The notes beneath the pieces were generated by a model, which did no database searches, was not told the DNA's origin, and saw nothing but the letters and a program-made list of their open reading frames with translations. Shown one piece after another: positions 17,404 through 26,634 of a DNA stretch of 64,000 bases. Positions within the stretch are counted from its first letter, which is position 1. Each line of letters begins with the position of its first letter. The position numbers and the translations under genes are program-made. Origin of the DNA: Rhodoplanes sp. Z2-YC6860 (GTDB lineage Bacteria; Pseudomonadota; Alphaproteobacteria; Rhizobiales; Xanthobacteraceae); assembly GCF_001579845.1 (NCBI RefSeq), contig NZ_CP007440.1, forward strand, positions 3,618,029 to 3,682,028. Direction: 5' to 3'.

Positions 17404-18168
17404 TCAGCGCTTCGACGGATGCTTCTCGACCGGCGAGCCGGACGGCAAGTCGTATTGGCCGGACGGCAAGCCATCGAAGAACTCGATCACCTCCGAAGTC
17501 TTCACCACGTCGGCATACTTGGCGTTCATGTCGCACAGGTTGATGGCGTGGCTCGCCTGCGAGCGGTCGAAGCAGCCTTCTTCCGCAAGCGAGATGCGGT
17601 AGTTGAGGCTGAAGGCATCGAGCACGGTGGCGCGCACGCATCCCGACGTCGTGGTGCCGGTGACGATCACGCTGTCGCAACCGAGCAGCGTCAGATAGCT
17701 CGACATGTTGGTGCCGAAGAAGCCCGACGGCTTCTGCTTGTAGATCACGATATCCTTCGGGCCGGGCGCGATCTCGGCGACGATCTCGTTGCCGTCGATG
17801 TTGGTCTGCGGCCGTGACTCGGTGTCCTCGGCGGAGCGGCTGTTCTTCCAGCTCCAGCTTCCGCTGTCCCAATTGTCCTCGCGGCGCACGCCGGTGGTGT
17901 AGATCACCGGGATGCCCTTGGCATGCGCCTTCTCGATCAGCGATTTCAGATAAGGCATCGCAACCCAGGCGTCCTCGCCGCAGGAGTTGCGCCAGCGCTT
18001 GATCGACTCGAGGATCGGCATCGGCCGCTCATCGCAGAACGCGTAGTTGACGTCGATGATGAGCAGCGCCGGACGCTTGCCGAAGCCCTGACGCGCGCCG
18101 TAGCCGGAGGTGCCGAACACGGCCTTGTCGCGTTCGGTGAGGAACTGGTTCCAGACTGGTTCAGACAT
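17404..18168 (-). CDS. Isochorismatase-family cysteine hydrolase (amidase-like)
   Basis: A 254-residue hydrolase of the isochorismatase/N-carbamoylsarcosine amidase fold. Catalytic triad candidates are the Asp in ALLIIDVNYAFC, the Lys in IYKQKPSGFFGT and the nucleophilic Cys in TGTTTSGCVRATVLDA, preceded by the cis-peptide of the family. Residues 1-30 form an N-terminal extension as in carbamoylsarcosine amidases. It is the last gene of a leftward set with an ABC importer, suggesting that an imported amide, ureido or carbamoyl compound is cleaved; the compound is unknown. Maleamate, ureidoacrylate or nicotinamide amidases are alternatives. Confidence 0.85.
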   Translation of the reverse strand: MSEPVWNQFLTERDKAVFGTSGYGARQGFGKRPALLIIDVNYAFCDERPMPILESIKRWRNSCGEDAWVAMPYLKSLIEKAHAKGIPVIYTTGVRREDNWDSGSWSWKNSRSAEDTESRPQTNIDGNEIVAEIAPGPKDIVIYKQKPSGFFGTNMSSYLTLLGCDSVIVTGTTTSGCVRATVLDAFSLNYRISLAEEGCFDRSQASHAINLCDMNAKYADVVKTSEVIEFFDGLPSGQYDLPSGSPVEKHPSKR

Positions 18169-18207
18169 GATTGATCTCCCGGATGAGTGCCGTCGAGCGT
18201 AGCCGAA

Positions 18208-19206
18208 CTACAGGTTCGCGCGAGCGCTTTCGACGAAGCTCATATCGAAGATTTCCTCATACTTGACGTCCGTTTTGAGAATACCTGCCTCCATCACCAC
18301 GGCCTTGGCGGTGTCCCAGGCGGCGCGGCTGACCATGCCGTCCTTGCTCCACATCTCGTCGGCGAACGAGCGGTCGAGCGTGGCCTTCATGTCTTCGAGC
18401 GGCATCGTCGGGAATTGCTTCTTGGCGATCTCGGCGGACTCTTTCTGGTCGGCGTAGAGGAACTTCAGTCCCTTCATCATGCCGCGGACGAAGCCGCGCA
18501 CCACATCCGGCTGCTTTTGAATCGATTCGAGCCGGATGTTGATGGTCGAATAAGCGTACGGGCCGAGCTCCTTCGGCACATTGTAGAAGGGTTCACTCCA
18601 GATGTTCTGGTTGACGCCCTGGGTGATGAACGGCTCGGTCGAGCAGCCGAGCTGGGCACGCTTGCCTTTGACCGCGGCAAGGATCGCCGAGTTGGCGGTC
18701 TCAACCAGCGTGACGTCGTTCTTGGCGTCGAGATTCCATTTCTTCAGGAGATAGCGTGTGATCGAATTCGGCGTGCCGCCGAAGGAGCCGGTCGCCAGCG
18801 ACTTGCCTTTGACGAAGCTCGTGAAGTCGCGGCCGTTTGGGGCGAGGCCCTTCTCGGCGCAGAAGTAGACATTGCCGCGATCGACGCAATTCACGACGCA
18901 GCGCAACTCGGCGCCTTTCGCTTTGGCGAAGGCGTTGTGCTCGGGACCGCCGATGAACGCGAAAGCCTGGCCTGACAGCACCGCATTGGTGTGGCCGGCT
19001 CCGGTCTCGATCGTGACGATCTTCACGTTGATGTCGGATTCGGCGAAAAAGTCTTTCGCCATGGCGATGTACATCGGCAGGTAACCGGTCGAATGCACCG
19101 GTTCGGCGACCAGGAGTTCATGCTTGGCGGCGTGTGCGATGTAGGGCTTGGCCACGAGAGCGGCGCCTGCCGCTGCGGTGGTGCCGAGAAACTTGCGTCG
19201 ATCCAT
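18208..19206 (-). CDS. ABC transporter substrate-binding protein, NMT1/SsuA-like
   Basis: A 332-residue periplasmic binding protein. The N-terminal MDRRKFLGTTAAAGAALVAK is a Tat-type signal (RRKFLG). The mature part begins with the NMT1/SsuA/TauA fold signature GYLPMYIAMAKDFFAESDI followed by TGAGHTNAVLSGQAFAFIGG. Ligand classes for the family include nitrate, taurine, alkanesulfonates and pyrimidines; the sequence does not decide. The hydrolase gene lies 39 bases downstream and the permease gene 17 bases upstream in the same transcript. Confidence 0.9.
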   Translation of the reverse strand: MDRRKFLGTTAAAGAALVAKPYIAHAAKHELLVAEPVHSTGYLPMYIAMAKDFFAESDINVKIVTIETGAGHTNAVLSGQAFAFIGGPEHNAFAKAKGAELRCVVNCVDRGNVYFCAEKGLAPNGRDFTSFVKGKSLATGSFGGTPNSITRYLLKKWNLDAKNDVTLVETANSAILAAVKGKRAQLGCSTEPFITQGVNQNIWSEPFYNVPKELGPYAYSTINIRLESIQKQPDVVRGFVRGMMKGLKFLYADQKESAEIAKKQFPTMPLEDMKATLDRSFADEMWSKDGMVSRAAWDTAKAVVMEAGILKTDVKYEEIFDMSFVESARANL

Positions 19207-19223
19207 ACCGGTCTCCTGTTGAG

Positions 19224-20087
19224 CTATTGGCGTGTGCCTTTGCGCAAGATGTTCTCGAGCCAGGACACCACAACGTACATGAGCACTGCCAGTATCGAGA
19301 GCACGAAAACCGCAACCCAGACCAGCGCGATCTCGTAGGTGGAGCCGGCGTAGAAGATCGTGCGGCCGAGGCCATGCTGCGAGGCGATGAATTCGCCGAC
19401 GATTGCGCCGGTGAGTGCAAGCCCGATGTTGATGCGCAGCACCGAGATGATCCAGGGCAGGCAGAACGGCACGACGAGCTTCTTGAACACCTGCCAGCGG
19501 CTGGCGCCGAGCGAGTAGAACAGCTTCTCGCTGTCGGGATCGAGCGCTTTGACGCCGGCATAGGCGGTCAGCGTCGAGACGACGATGGTCAGCGCCACCG
19601 CAATGACGACCTTGGAGGCAAGGCCGAGCCCGAACACCAGGATGACAAGGGGAGCCAGCGCAAGCTTCGGGATCGACTCCATGCAGATGATGTAGGGCTG
19701 CGCGATGGCCGCGTAGTTTCGCGACCACCAGAACGACAGTCCGAGCAGCGAGCCTGCGGTGGTGCCTATGATGAAGCCCAAAATCGTCGAGCGGAAGGTG
19801 AAGCCGATATCGGTCCAGGCGTCACCTTCGGTGAAGAAGATCACGAAGGTGCGCCAGATCGCGGAGGGCTGCGACCAGAAGAAGCCGTCGATGAGGCCCG
19901 CGCGCGCGCCGATCTCCCACAGCGCGATGATGCCGACCAGGATGCCGATCTGGACGGAGACGATGGCCCAGGACGGCCAGTCTTTCTGCACCGGCAGGCG
20001 GCGAACAGGCCTTGTGGATTTTGTCGATGTTGGCTTTGCGTCGTTGTGCGCGACGCCTGCGACACGAGACGTATCCTGAATGGTCAT
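19224..20087 (-). CDS. ABC transporter permease, SsuC/TauC-like
   Basis: A 287-residue inner-membrane permease with a 40-residue polar N-terminal extension and six predicted membrane segments. The binding-protein-dependent transport motif, the EAA loop contacting the ATPase, is at SLGASRWQVFKKLVVPFCLPWI. The family is BPD_transp_1 of the SsuC/TauC group. It starts one base after the ATPase stop, so it is strongly coupled to it, and precedes the binding-protein gene. Confidence 0.92.
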   Translation of the reverse strand: MTIQDTSRVAGVAHNDAKPTSTKSTRPVRRLPVQKDWPSWAIVSVQIGILVGIIALWEIGARAGLIDGFFWSQPSAIWRTFVIFFTEGDAWTDIGFTFRSTILGFIIGTTAGSLLGLSFWWSRNYAAIAQPYIICMESIPKLALAPLVILVFGLGLASKVVIAVALTIVVSTLTAYAGVKALDPDSEKLFYSLGASRWQVFKKLVVPFCLPWIISVLRINIGLALTGAIVGEFIASQHGLGRTIFYAGSTYEIALVWVAVFVLSILAVLMYVVVSWLENILRKGTRQ

Positions 20088-20088
20088 C

Positions 20089-20868
20089 TCAGGCGGCCTC
20101 CTGCGCGGGTGCTGCGACGGTGAGGAGTTTCAGGCAGCGCTCTTTGATGGCAACGAACTCGGGCGTCAGCGTGATGCTGCGCGGCCGCGGGCGTGGATTG
20201 TCGATTGCGATGGTTTCGAGGATGCGGCCGGGCCGCGTGCCCATCACGTGGATCTCGTCAGACAGATAGATCGCTTCTTCCACGTCATGGGTCACGAACA
20301 CCACGGTTTTGCGGAAGTCGGTCCAGAGCTGCATCAGCCATTCCTGCATCTGCGCCTTGGTCTGCGCATCGAGCGCGCCGAACGGTTCGTCGAGCAGGAT
20401 CACGTCGGTATCGAACAGAAGCGTACGCAAGAGCGCCGCGCGCTGGCGCATGCCGCCCGACAGCGAATTCGGATAGAGGTGTTCGAAGCCCTTGAGCCCG
20501 TAGCGCTGGAGGAGCGGCAGCGCACGTTCGCGCGCTTCCTTCAACGGCTTGCCTTGTATTTCCATGCCGAGGATCACGTTATCGAGCACCGTGCGCCAGG
20601 GCAGCAGCATATCCTTCTGCAGCATGTAGCCGACACGGCCGATGGTGCCGGTGGCATCTTCGCTGTCGATCAGCACGCGGCCTTCGGTCGGCTGCAACAG
20701 GCCGGCTATGACATTGAAGAGGGTGCTCTTGCCGCAGCCGGATGGCCCGACCAGGCTGACGAAACGTCCAGTTTCGATCTTGAGATCGGTCGGTTCGACC
20801 GCGCGAAACGTGCCGTTAGGCGTCGCGAACGCCATGCCGACATGATCGAGGTGCAACTTCACGGGCAT
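20089..20868 (-). CDS. ABC transporter ATP-binding protein, SsuB/TauB-like
   Basis: A 259-residue ATPase. Walker A is GPSGCGKST, the Q-loop is MLQKDMLLPWRTV, the signature is NSLSGGMRQRAAL, Walker B is VILLDEPFGALD and the H-loop is VTHDVEEA. It energises the importer formed with the two downstream genes. The GTG or ATG start gives MPVKLHLDHVGMAF; this is the first gene of the leftward operon, and its promoter should lie at 20870-21130, where no other gene was found. Confidence 0.93.
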   Translation of the reverse strand: MPVKLHLDHVGMAFATPNGTFRAVEPTDLKIETGRFVSLVGPSGCGKSTLFNVIAGLLQPTEGRVLIDSEDATGTIGRVGYMLQKDMLLPWRTVLDNVILGMEIQGKPLKEARERALPLLQRYGLKGFEHLYPNSLSGGMRQRAALLRTLLFDTDVILLDEPFGALDAQTKAQMQEWLMQLWTDFRKTVVFVTHDVEEAIYLSDEIHVMGTRPGRILETIAIDNPRPRPRSITLTPEFVAIKERCLKLLTVAAPAQEAA

Positions 20869-21135
20869 TCATCGCCTCCATTGCGGCGCACCCGTCGGCA
20901 AAAATGGAAAACTGTTATCCGGGTCCGATGTTCGCGCCAGCAAACGGGCTGGCGCGCTCTTCGGACGGAACCAGTCCATCAAGCTTTGAGCGCGCGCAAT
21001 GAGGCTAATGCATCGGATGTGCCAAGTCGATTGGCAGGCGAAATCAATATTTTAGCTGCGCTGATCCGCCGCGCGTAGGCACCGCGTGGCGAAAAATGCG
21101 GCACGGGTGCTCGATTTGAAAGGCAAAGCAGAGCT

Positions 21136-22113
21136 TCAGTCGTTCCTGGAACGCGCCGCGTGGCGAACATCGCTCGGCGTGCAACCGAAGCGCTGCCGGA
21201 ACAGCCGGTTGAAATGCGAGACGTCGGCGAAGCCGCAATCATAGGCGATCGAACTGATCGGTGCGCCCGTGGGAGGGCGGCGGCGAAGCGCCTTGTGGGC
21301 GGCGGTGAGCCGATGCTCGGTGACGTATTGGGTGAAAGTGGACCCGCTGTCCTCGAAAATCCGCTGCACGTAACGCGCGCTCACGCCGTATTGAGCCGCG
21401 ATCGTGTGCACCGACAGATACGGATCGGTGAAAGCCTTGCGAATGTCGTCTTTCATGGCGCGCAATCGCGCAGCCGCGACCGCAGTCAAGCCGCCGTCCT
21501 GCGCGGTGTCCCGGCTGGCGCCAAGCACGAGCGCCGCGAGATCGTGAATGTGGCTTGCCACCGCCTGGCCGATCTCCGGCAAGCCAAGCGCGAAGTCCTC
21601 TCGCACCAGGCGCAGATAGTGGGTCAGCAGCCGCAACGCCTCGTTGTCGTGTGGAATGGCGCGGCCTGCGGCCCGGTCGAGGTCGGCGACGCGCCCCACC
21701 AGCGGCGCGCGAGGCAGCAGGATGCCGAGGTGATTGCTGCTCGTCAGCACCGCGGCTGCGTCCGTGAAGATCGGAAAAGCGTCGCCGGTCTCGAGGGCAA
21801 CATCCTGGCCGTGCTGCGAGACGGCAGCCTTGGGTCCAAGATTGACGACGAGCCCGACCGAGTCGTCGCCGGACGCGGCCATGGCGCGCGTCCGATCGAA
21901 ACGCGCTGCCGAACCGGTGCAGACGGCCGTGCGCACGCCGGGCAGCGCCTGCAGGATCGCTTCGGCATGGAACGGCTCGCTGGACGAAACGGGCTCGATG
22001 TCGACCGACACCAGACCACGACCGAACTCCTCGCGCCAGCGTGGCAGCCGTTCTCGCTCCGGCAGATCCCGCGTCGAAAATCGAACCGGTGCGAAGGCCG
22101 TATTGGGAGTCAT
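21136..22113 (-). CDS. AraC-family transcriptional regulator (first of tandem pair)
   Basis: A 325-residue regulator with an AraC-binding-like sensor domain (about 20-210) and a C-terminal double helix-turn-helix (about 220-325). The DNA-binding part reads LSVHTIAAQYGVSARYVQRIFEDSG, then IAYDCGFADVSHFNRLFRQRFGCTPSDVR. Its start overlaps the stop of the upstream paralogue by four bases. The ABC importer operon begins about 270 bases further left, so it could be the target, but this is inference. The paired gene is clearly a duplicate. Confidence 0.9.
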   Translation of the reverse strand: MTPNTAFAPVRFSTRDLPERERLPRWREEFGRGLVSVDIEPVSSSEPFHAEAILQALPGVRTAVCTGSAARFDRTRAMAASGDDSVGLVVNLGPKAAVSQHGQDVALETGDAFPIFTDAAAVLTSSNHLGILLPRAPLVGRVADLDRAAGRAIPHDNEALRLLTHYLRLVREDFALGLPEIGQAVASHIHDLAALVLGASRDTAQDGGLTAVAAARLRAMKDDIRKAFTDPYLSVHTIAAQYGVSARYVQRIFEDSGSTFTQYVTEHRLTAAHKALRRRPPTGAPISSIAYDCGFADVSHFNRLFRQRFGCTPSDVRHAARSRND

Positions 22114-23102
22114 CGCTCAGCCCTGGAACGCGCCGCATTGCGGACGTCGGTCGGCGTGCAGCCGAAGCGCTGCCGGAACAGACGGTTGAAATGCGAGACG
22201 TCGGTGAAGCCGCAGTCATAGGCGAGGGTGCTGATCGGCAGTCCGGCGGGCGTGCGGCGACGAAGCGCCTTGTAGGCAGCGGCAAGGCGCTGTTCGGTGA
22301 CATATTGGGTGAACGTCGAACCGCCTTGTTCGAAGATTCTCTGCACGTAGCGGGCGCTCACACCGTATTGCGCGGCGATGTCATGGACCGAAAGGCTGTG
22401 ACGATGGCAGGTCTTGCGAATGGCCTCTTTCATGGCGCGCAATCGGGCGGCCGAGACTCCGCGCGTTCGTGCAAGCTCCGCAGCATCGCGCGTCGCACCA
22501 AGCGCCAGTGCGAGCAGGTCGCAGACATGGTCGATGAAGGCCATCTGCAATTCGGGACTCGACGCGAGGTGGTCGTCCTGGCCGAGTTGCAGATATTGCA
22601 TCAGCATCCGCAGAGCGGGGCTTTCAGCAGGGATGCGTCGCGCGAAAACTGCACCGAGGTCCGGCACGAGCGGGGCCACCAGCGCTCTCGGCAGGGCAAA
22701 CACGGTGTAGCGACACTCGTCCGGGAACGTCAGTGCGCCGACATCGCAATTGCTCATGAGCACGGCGTCGCCGGCAGAAAACTCGGCGCTCCGGCCAAGT
22801 TGCGTTGCGCTCCACTGCGTGTCCATCACGCCGCCGAAGCACACATTGTCGTTGGTGATCAGGCTGGGCGAATTGCATTGGTCCGCGGCCGATGTCGATG
22901 CGCGGATCAGGCCGAGATCGGCAACGCGAAACATCGTCGCGCTGGCGCGAAAATCCTCCGGCGACTTCGGAGCGATGTCGATATTCAGGAGCGTCCGGCC
23001 GAAGGCTTCACGCCAGGCCGAAACCCGCTCGTGCTTCCGGAAGGCATCAGTCGAAAACTGAAAGACCTGCGGAAGCTCTGAAGTGACGCCGTCGCCCGCC
23101 AT
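22110..23102 (-). CDS. AraC-family transcriptional regulator (second of tandem pair)
   Basis: A 330-residue paralogue of the neighbouring regulator, with the same layout: an AraC_binding_2-like sensor domain and a C-terminal HTH_18 domain (IAAQYGVSARYVQRIFEQGG; CGFTDVSHFNRLFRQRFGCTPTDVR). DNA-recognition helices of the two proteins are nearly identical while the sensor halves have diverged strongly, so they may read the same sites with different signals. The two genes overlap by ATGA and must be co-transcribed. The intergenic stretch to the right also serves the divergent secreted-protein genes. Confidence 0.9.
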   Translation of the reverse strand: MAGDGVTSELPQVFQFSTDAFRKHERVSAWREAFGRTLLNIDIAPKSPEDFRASATMFRVADLGLIRASTSAADQCNSPSLITNDNVCFGGVMDTQWSATQLGRSAEFSAGDAVLMSNCDVGALTFPDECRYTVFALPRALVAPLVPDLGAVFARRIPAESPALRMLMQYLQLGQDDHLASSPELQMAFIDHVCDLLALALGATRDAAELARTRGVSAARLRAMKEAIRKTCHRHSLSVHDIAAQYGVSARYVQRIFEQGGSTFTQYVTEQRLAAAYKALRRRTPAGLPISTLAYDCGFTDVSHFNRLFRQRFGCTPTDVRNAARSRAER

Positions 23103-23448
23103 TTTAATTTCAATACAAATGCATACGCGAAAAGAATGACCGATAATCTACATCCGGGAGCGGCGACGTCGCAATCTGCAAATGCCGCAGCGCCGCATAC
23201 AAAGCAGGCGCCTCTTAAGTCCTTCGGCCGTCTCTGATTTTGATCGTGAATCGTCTGCGTCGGTTGATTCAGACGGGCGCTTTTTGTCCATGCGGCAGTT
23301 CGCAATCCGCAAAAAAAGGTTCGCTCCAGTTCAAGCTGTCCCCATGTACAGGCGCGGCGCTAAGACGTAGCCTGACGGTGGGGCGATATCATTGATACTT
23401 GTTCAGTCGTCGTTGTGACGACCGCGAATTCCTATTTGGAGGCTCGCG
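23103..23448. other. Divergent intergenic region between AraC pair and first Cys-pair protein gene
   Basis: No credible gene. The left end is AT-rich, as expected for the araC promoter. A 6-bp stem at 23252-23275 (CGTCTG/CAGACG) followed by GGCGCTTTTT at 23276-23285 could be a terminator or attenuator reading right. A hairpin at 23406-23422 (GTCGTC/GACGAC) sits in the presumed leader of the next gene. TTGGAGG at 23436-23442 is its ribosome-binding site. Confidence 0.45.
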
Positions 23449-26400
23449 ATGAGAATTGCCCGGTTTGTCACCGGCAGCCTTGGCTCGCCGTGTCTTTGCC
23501 ACCTTGCGCTCGTCCTGTTGCTGCTTCCATTGATCGCGCTGTTGCCTGATCGCGCGCGCGCGGATGACGCCGACACCGCCGTGCAGCTTTTCGTCGCCGC
23601 GGGGCAGGCGGCCGGGTTGCCGATCACCGATACGGAAGCGACCGTCGTCACGCAGATCGTGCGGTGCGGCGTCGCCAACCAACAGGACGTTGGAGACTGC
23701 GTGAAGAACGCGGCCATCAAGGCTGTGCTGCAACAGGTGCTGCCTGCCGTGACCGACCCACAAACGGCGAACGTGATCACGGGTGCGGTGACCTGCATCA
23801 CCGGCTCAAACAACCCGGCCGGTTGCGCGGCTCAAGTTGCGACCAACCTCTTGCACTTGCCGGCGGACGCGCAGCCGGCGGTGAACTGCCTGGTCGCCGG
23901 AGGCAATGTCGCCGACTGCAGCAAGAAGCTCGCGGAAGGCATGCTGGTCGACAAGCTTCCTCCGCAAATCCAGGGGGCCGCCGTCTGCGCGCTCGAGGGC
24001 GGCAGCGTCCAGAAATGCGCGACCGATTTCATCACCAAACAGGTGGTCCAAGGTCTGCCGCCCAATTTGCAGGGGCCGGCCAGTCAAATCGTGGGTTGCC
24101 TGGGCGACCCGAACGTTCCCAACTGCGTGAAGAACCAGGTGGGAAACCTGGTCGGAGATCAGATCGGCAAGCAGCTTGGACCGAACGTCGGGCAGTTTTA
24201 TTCGTGCGCGACACAGTCGGGCGCCAATGTCGGTCAATGCGCGGCGAACTTTGCATCAGCCGCGGTGCCGGCCCTTCCTGGCACGCCTCCCGGCACAGAC
24301 GTCGTGGCGAAAGCCACGGTCGCATGCATCACCGCGCCTGACGCCGCCAATTGCATCAACGCGGCCGTCGCGGGCTCGAAGATCGTGGCCCAGAACCCGC
24401 CGATCACCCAGGACGCGATCAATCAGATCAACACCACGATTGCCACGATCCAGAAGCTCAGGCCGGATTCCGGTCCCGCGCCGATCGACGCGAGCCCCAA
24501 TGCCAGCAACCAAGCCACGCTCAAGAACATCATCATGGTGGCGGACGGCATTAAGACCGGGAACTGGGGCGAGGTCGTCACGGGAGGCGGCACCGAGATG
24601 GCGATCATGGCCGGCGACATCATCCTGTCGGTCTTCCTGACGCCGGAGGTGGCGAAGCTGCTCGGTCCAGCCGTTGCAGCGATGATCCACAATGACGAGG
24701 CCGCGGCGCAGCAGGCCATCGACGCCATCGGCAAGGGCGATCCGGTGGCGCTCGCGCAGGTGTTGTTCACCTGGTACGAGACGCAATTCATCGACAAGCC
24801 GTGTGCTTTGCTGGGTGACAGCGCCGCCGTCAACACGGTCTGCGGCGACATGTCCAAGGCGATCCAACAGATCAGCACTTGGGGTGGAGATATCGCGCAT
24901 GCGCTGCTGGGCGTGGGCGAGGATATTCTCAAATGGCTCGGCGTCTGGGGGACGGTCGACACGATCGCAACCGACGTCTGGAACACCGTAAAGGGTGCCA
25001 TTGACGACATCGGTCATTTCCTGGGCCTCGGCAGCGACAGCAATGACTGGAAGCCGGCGGCGGATTGCGGAGGTTTCTCGCCGAAGGATTACTTCGCCAA
25101 CAATTATATCGCCTGCGTGCCGGCCGCGGCCCAAGTTTCCGGGAGCCCCGCCTTGAACGCCAGCATCGGCAGCATGAACAGCGCCTGCGAACAGGCGTTC
25201 GATCGTTGCATTCCGCCAGACAAGCGGGGCAGCGTGGCTTCGACCTGCGCCGCCTTTGGCAACTCGCTCAGCGATGTGGCGAACCAGGTGAGCGCCGCCA
25301 TGGGGACCGCCGCGGATTTGTACACCAGCACCATCGGGCCGGCGTCGTACATCAGTCAGCAATTCCAGGCCGCGCAGGACGCCAAGTTCTTGGACACCCC
25401 TGATTTTTGCAGCGCAAATTTCTGGGACGCCAGCGCGATGTCAGTCTACGCGGGCAACTGCGGCGCCTTCGTCAACAAGCAGTTTCCGAATACAACGCCA
25501 GCGCCAGCGGCATGCTTGGGCATCCCCAGCGCCCGCGGCGCAGTTGCGGCCTGCTTCCACAGCATCAGTCAGTTTGCCAGCGCCGGCGCCGGCCAGACCG
25601 CGCTCGTCGGACCGGGAAGCACTTACTGCAACGCGCAAACGAAGTGGATCAATGATCATCACTGCCATGTCGTGACGGGAAAGCCGCAGATCTTCACAGG
25701 CTCGGGGAAGGACATCACGCTCACCCCGAAAAGCTGGCAGTGCGATAGTGACGTGCTCATAAAATTTCCGGGTGATCAGGTCAGCATTCCTATTCTGGTT
25801 CCGCCAAAGTCCGGCAGCGGCTCCCTGCAGACACCGCCATGGGCCCGCGGAATTGGCGTCGGCAAAGAAATATCGATTCTGGGCGGCGCGGGAGTTTCGA
25901 ATCCGCCGGTCAGCAGCTCCGGCATCAGCACGAGCAGGTCGGGCGATCCGAAAATTCCGGTGACATTCCCCGCGCCGGGTGAGGGCGGCCACGGCCCTGT
26001 GGTTATCCCGCCACCCCGGCCCGGCTTGCCGCTCGGGGCGCCGCCGATGAAACCACCGATCACGGCAGGACTCCCGAAGGGCGGCGGCGGCAGCTCCGGC
26101 ATCAGCATGGTCAACGGCTGCAGCGGCAACGCGCCGGCGGCAGGTTGCCCACCGGCAACGAAGAGCGGAAGTGGTGGCGGTAAGAGTGGCGGCAGTTCCG
26201 GCATCAGCATGGTCAATGGCAACACCAACTCGTCGACGACGAAGTCAGGCACTTCGAAAGGCGGCGGTGGCAGCTCTGGCATCAGCATGGTCAACGGCAA
26301 CACCAATTCATCGACAACGAAGTCGAAGAGCGGCGGCAGCTCTGGTGTCAGCATGATCAATGGCAATAGCGGCAACGCACCGAGGCTGTCGCCGGGGTTC

Positions 26401-26634
26401 AAGGACACGCCGCGCGCGGCGCCGATCATAACGGCGCGGCCGCCGGTGAGCAGCAGCGGCACCAACTCGGCGATGGACCGGCTCGGCGGAGGCTCGATCG
26501 GCTCCGTGTCGGGCGGTGGAGGAGGCAGTGCGGCGCGGCGGTCGGGCTTCGGCGCCGGGACCGGCAGCTCAAGCACATTCAAGACCATTCCCGTGGTGCC
26601 CCGCAACGATCCGAATGATCTGCATGTCCACTGA
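23449..26634 (+). CDS. Large secreted protein with seven Cys-pair repeats and Gly/Ser repeat tail (paralogue A)
   Basis: A 1,061-residue protein of a family I do not recognise. A signal peptide ends near residue 38 (PDRARA before DDADT). Residues about 73-302 hold seven C-x(8-10)-C pairs spaced roughly every 35 residues, e.g. CLVAGGNVADC and CALEGGSVQKC, which looks like a disulfide-stapled helical-repeat domain. A conserved mainly helical core follows (about 350-560; AAMIHNDEAAAQQAIDAI, TWYETQFIDKPCALLG), then a second Cys-rich block (CGGFSPKDYF, SACEQAFDRC). From about 780 on, a Gly/Ser/Thr-rich tail repeats GGSSGISMVNGN. TTGGAGG supports the ATG. Paralogue B follows in the same direction. 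Surface or extracellular location is inferred from the signal peptide and barrel neighbour. Confidence 0.85.
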   Translation: MRIARFVTGSLGSPCLCHLALVLLLLPLIALLPDRARADDADTAVQLFVAAGQAAGLPITDTEATVVTQIVRCGVANQQDVGDCVKNAAIKAVLQQVLPAVTDPQTANVITGAVTCITGSNNPAGCAAQVATNLLHLPADAQPAVNCLVAGGNVADCSKKLAEGMLVDKLPPQIQGAAVCALEGGSVQKCATDFITKQVVQGLPPNLQGPASQIVGCLGDPNVPNCVKNQVGNLVGDQIGKQLGPNVGQFYSCATQSGANVGQCAANFASAAVPALPGTPPGTDVVAKATVACITAPDAANCINAAVAGSKIVAQNPPITQDAINQINTTIATIQKLRPDSGPAPIDASPNASNQATLKNIIMVADGIKTGNWGEVVTGGGTEMAIMAGDIILSVFLTPEVAKLLGPAVAAMIHNDEAAAQQAIDAIGKGDPVALAQVLFTWYETQFIDKPCALLGDSAAVNTVCGDMSKAIQQISTWGGDIAHALLGVGEDILKWLGVWGTVDTIATDVWNTVKGAIDDIGHFLGLGSDSNDWKPAADCGGFSPKDYFANNYIACVPAAAQVSGSPALNASIGSMNSACEQAFDRCIPPDKRGSVASTCAAFGNSLSDVANQVSAAMGTAADLYTSTIGPASYISQQFQAAQDAKFLDTPDFCSANFWDASAMSVYAGNCGAFVNKQFPNTTPAPAACLGIPSARGAVAACFHSISQFASAGAGQTALVGPGSTYCNAQTKWINDHHCHVVTGKPQIFTGSGKDITLTPKSWQCDSDVLIKFPGDQVSIPILVPPKSGSGSLQTPPWARGIGVGKEISILGGAGVSNPPVSSSGISTSRSGDPKIPVTFPAPGEGGHGPVVIPPPRPGLPLGAPPMKPPITAGLPKGGGGSSGISMVNGCSGNAPAAGCPPATKSGSGGGKSGGSSGISMVNGNTNSSTTKSGTSKGGGGSSGISMVNGNTNSSTTKSKSGGSSGVSMINGNSGNAPRLSPGFKDTPRAAPIITARPPVSSSGTNSAMDRLGGGSIGSVSGGGGGSAARRSGFGAGTGSSSTFKTIPVVPRNDPNDLHVH

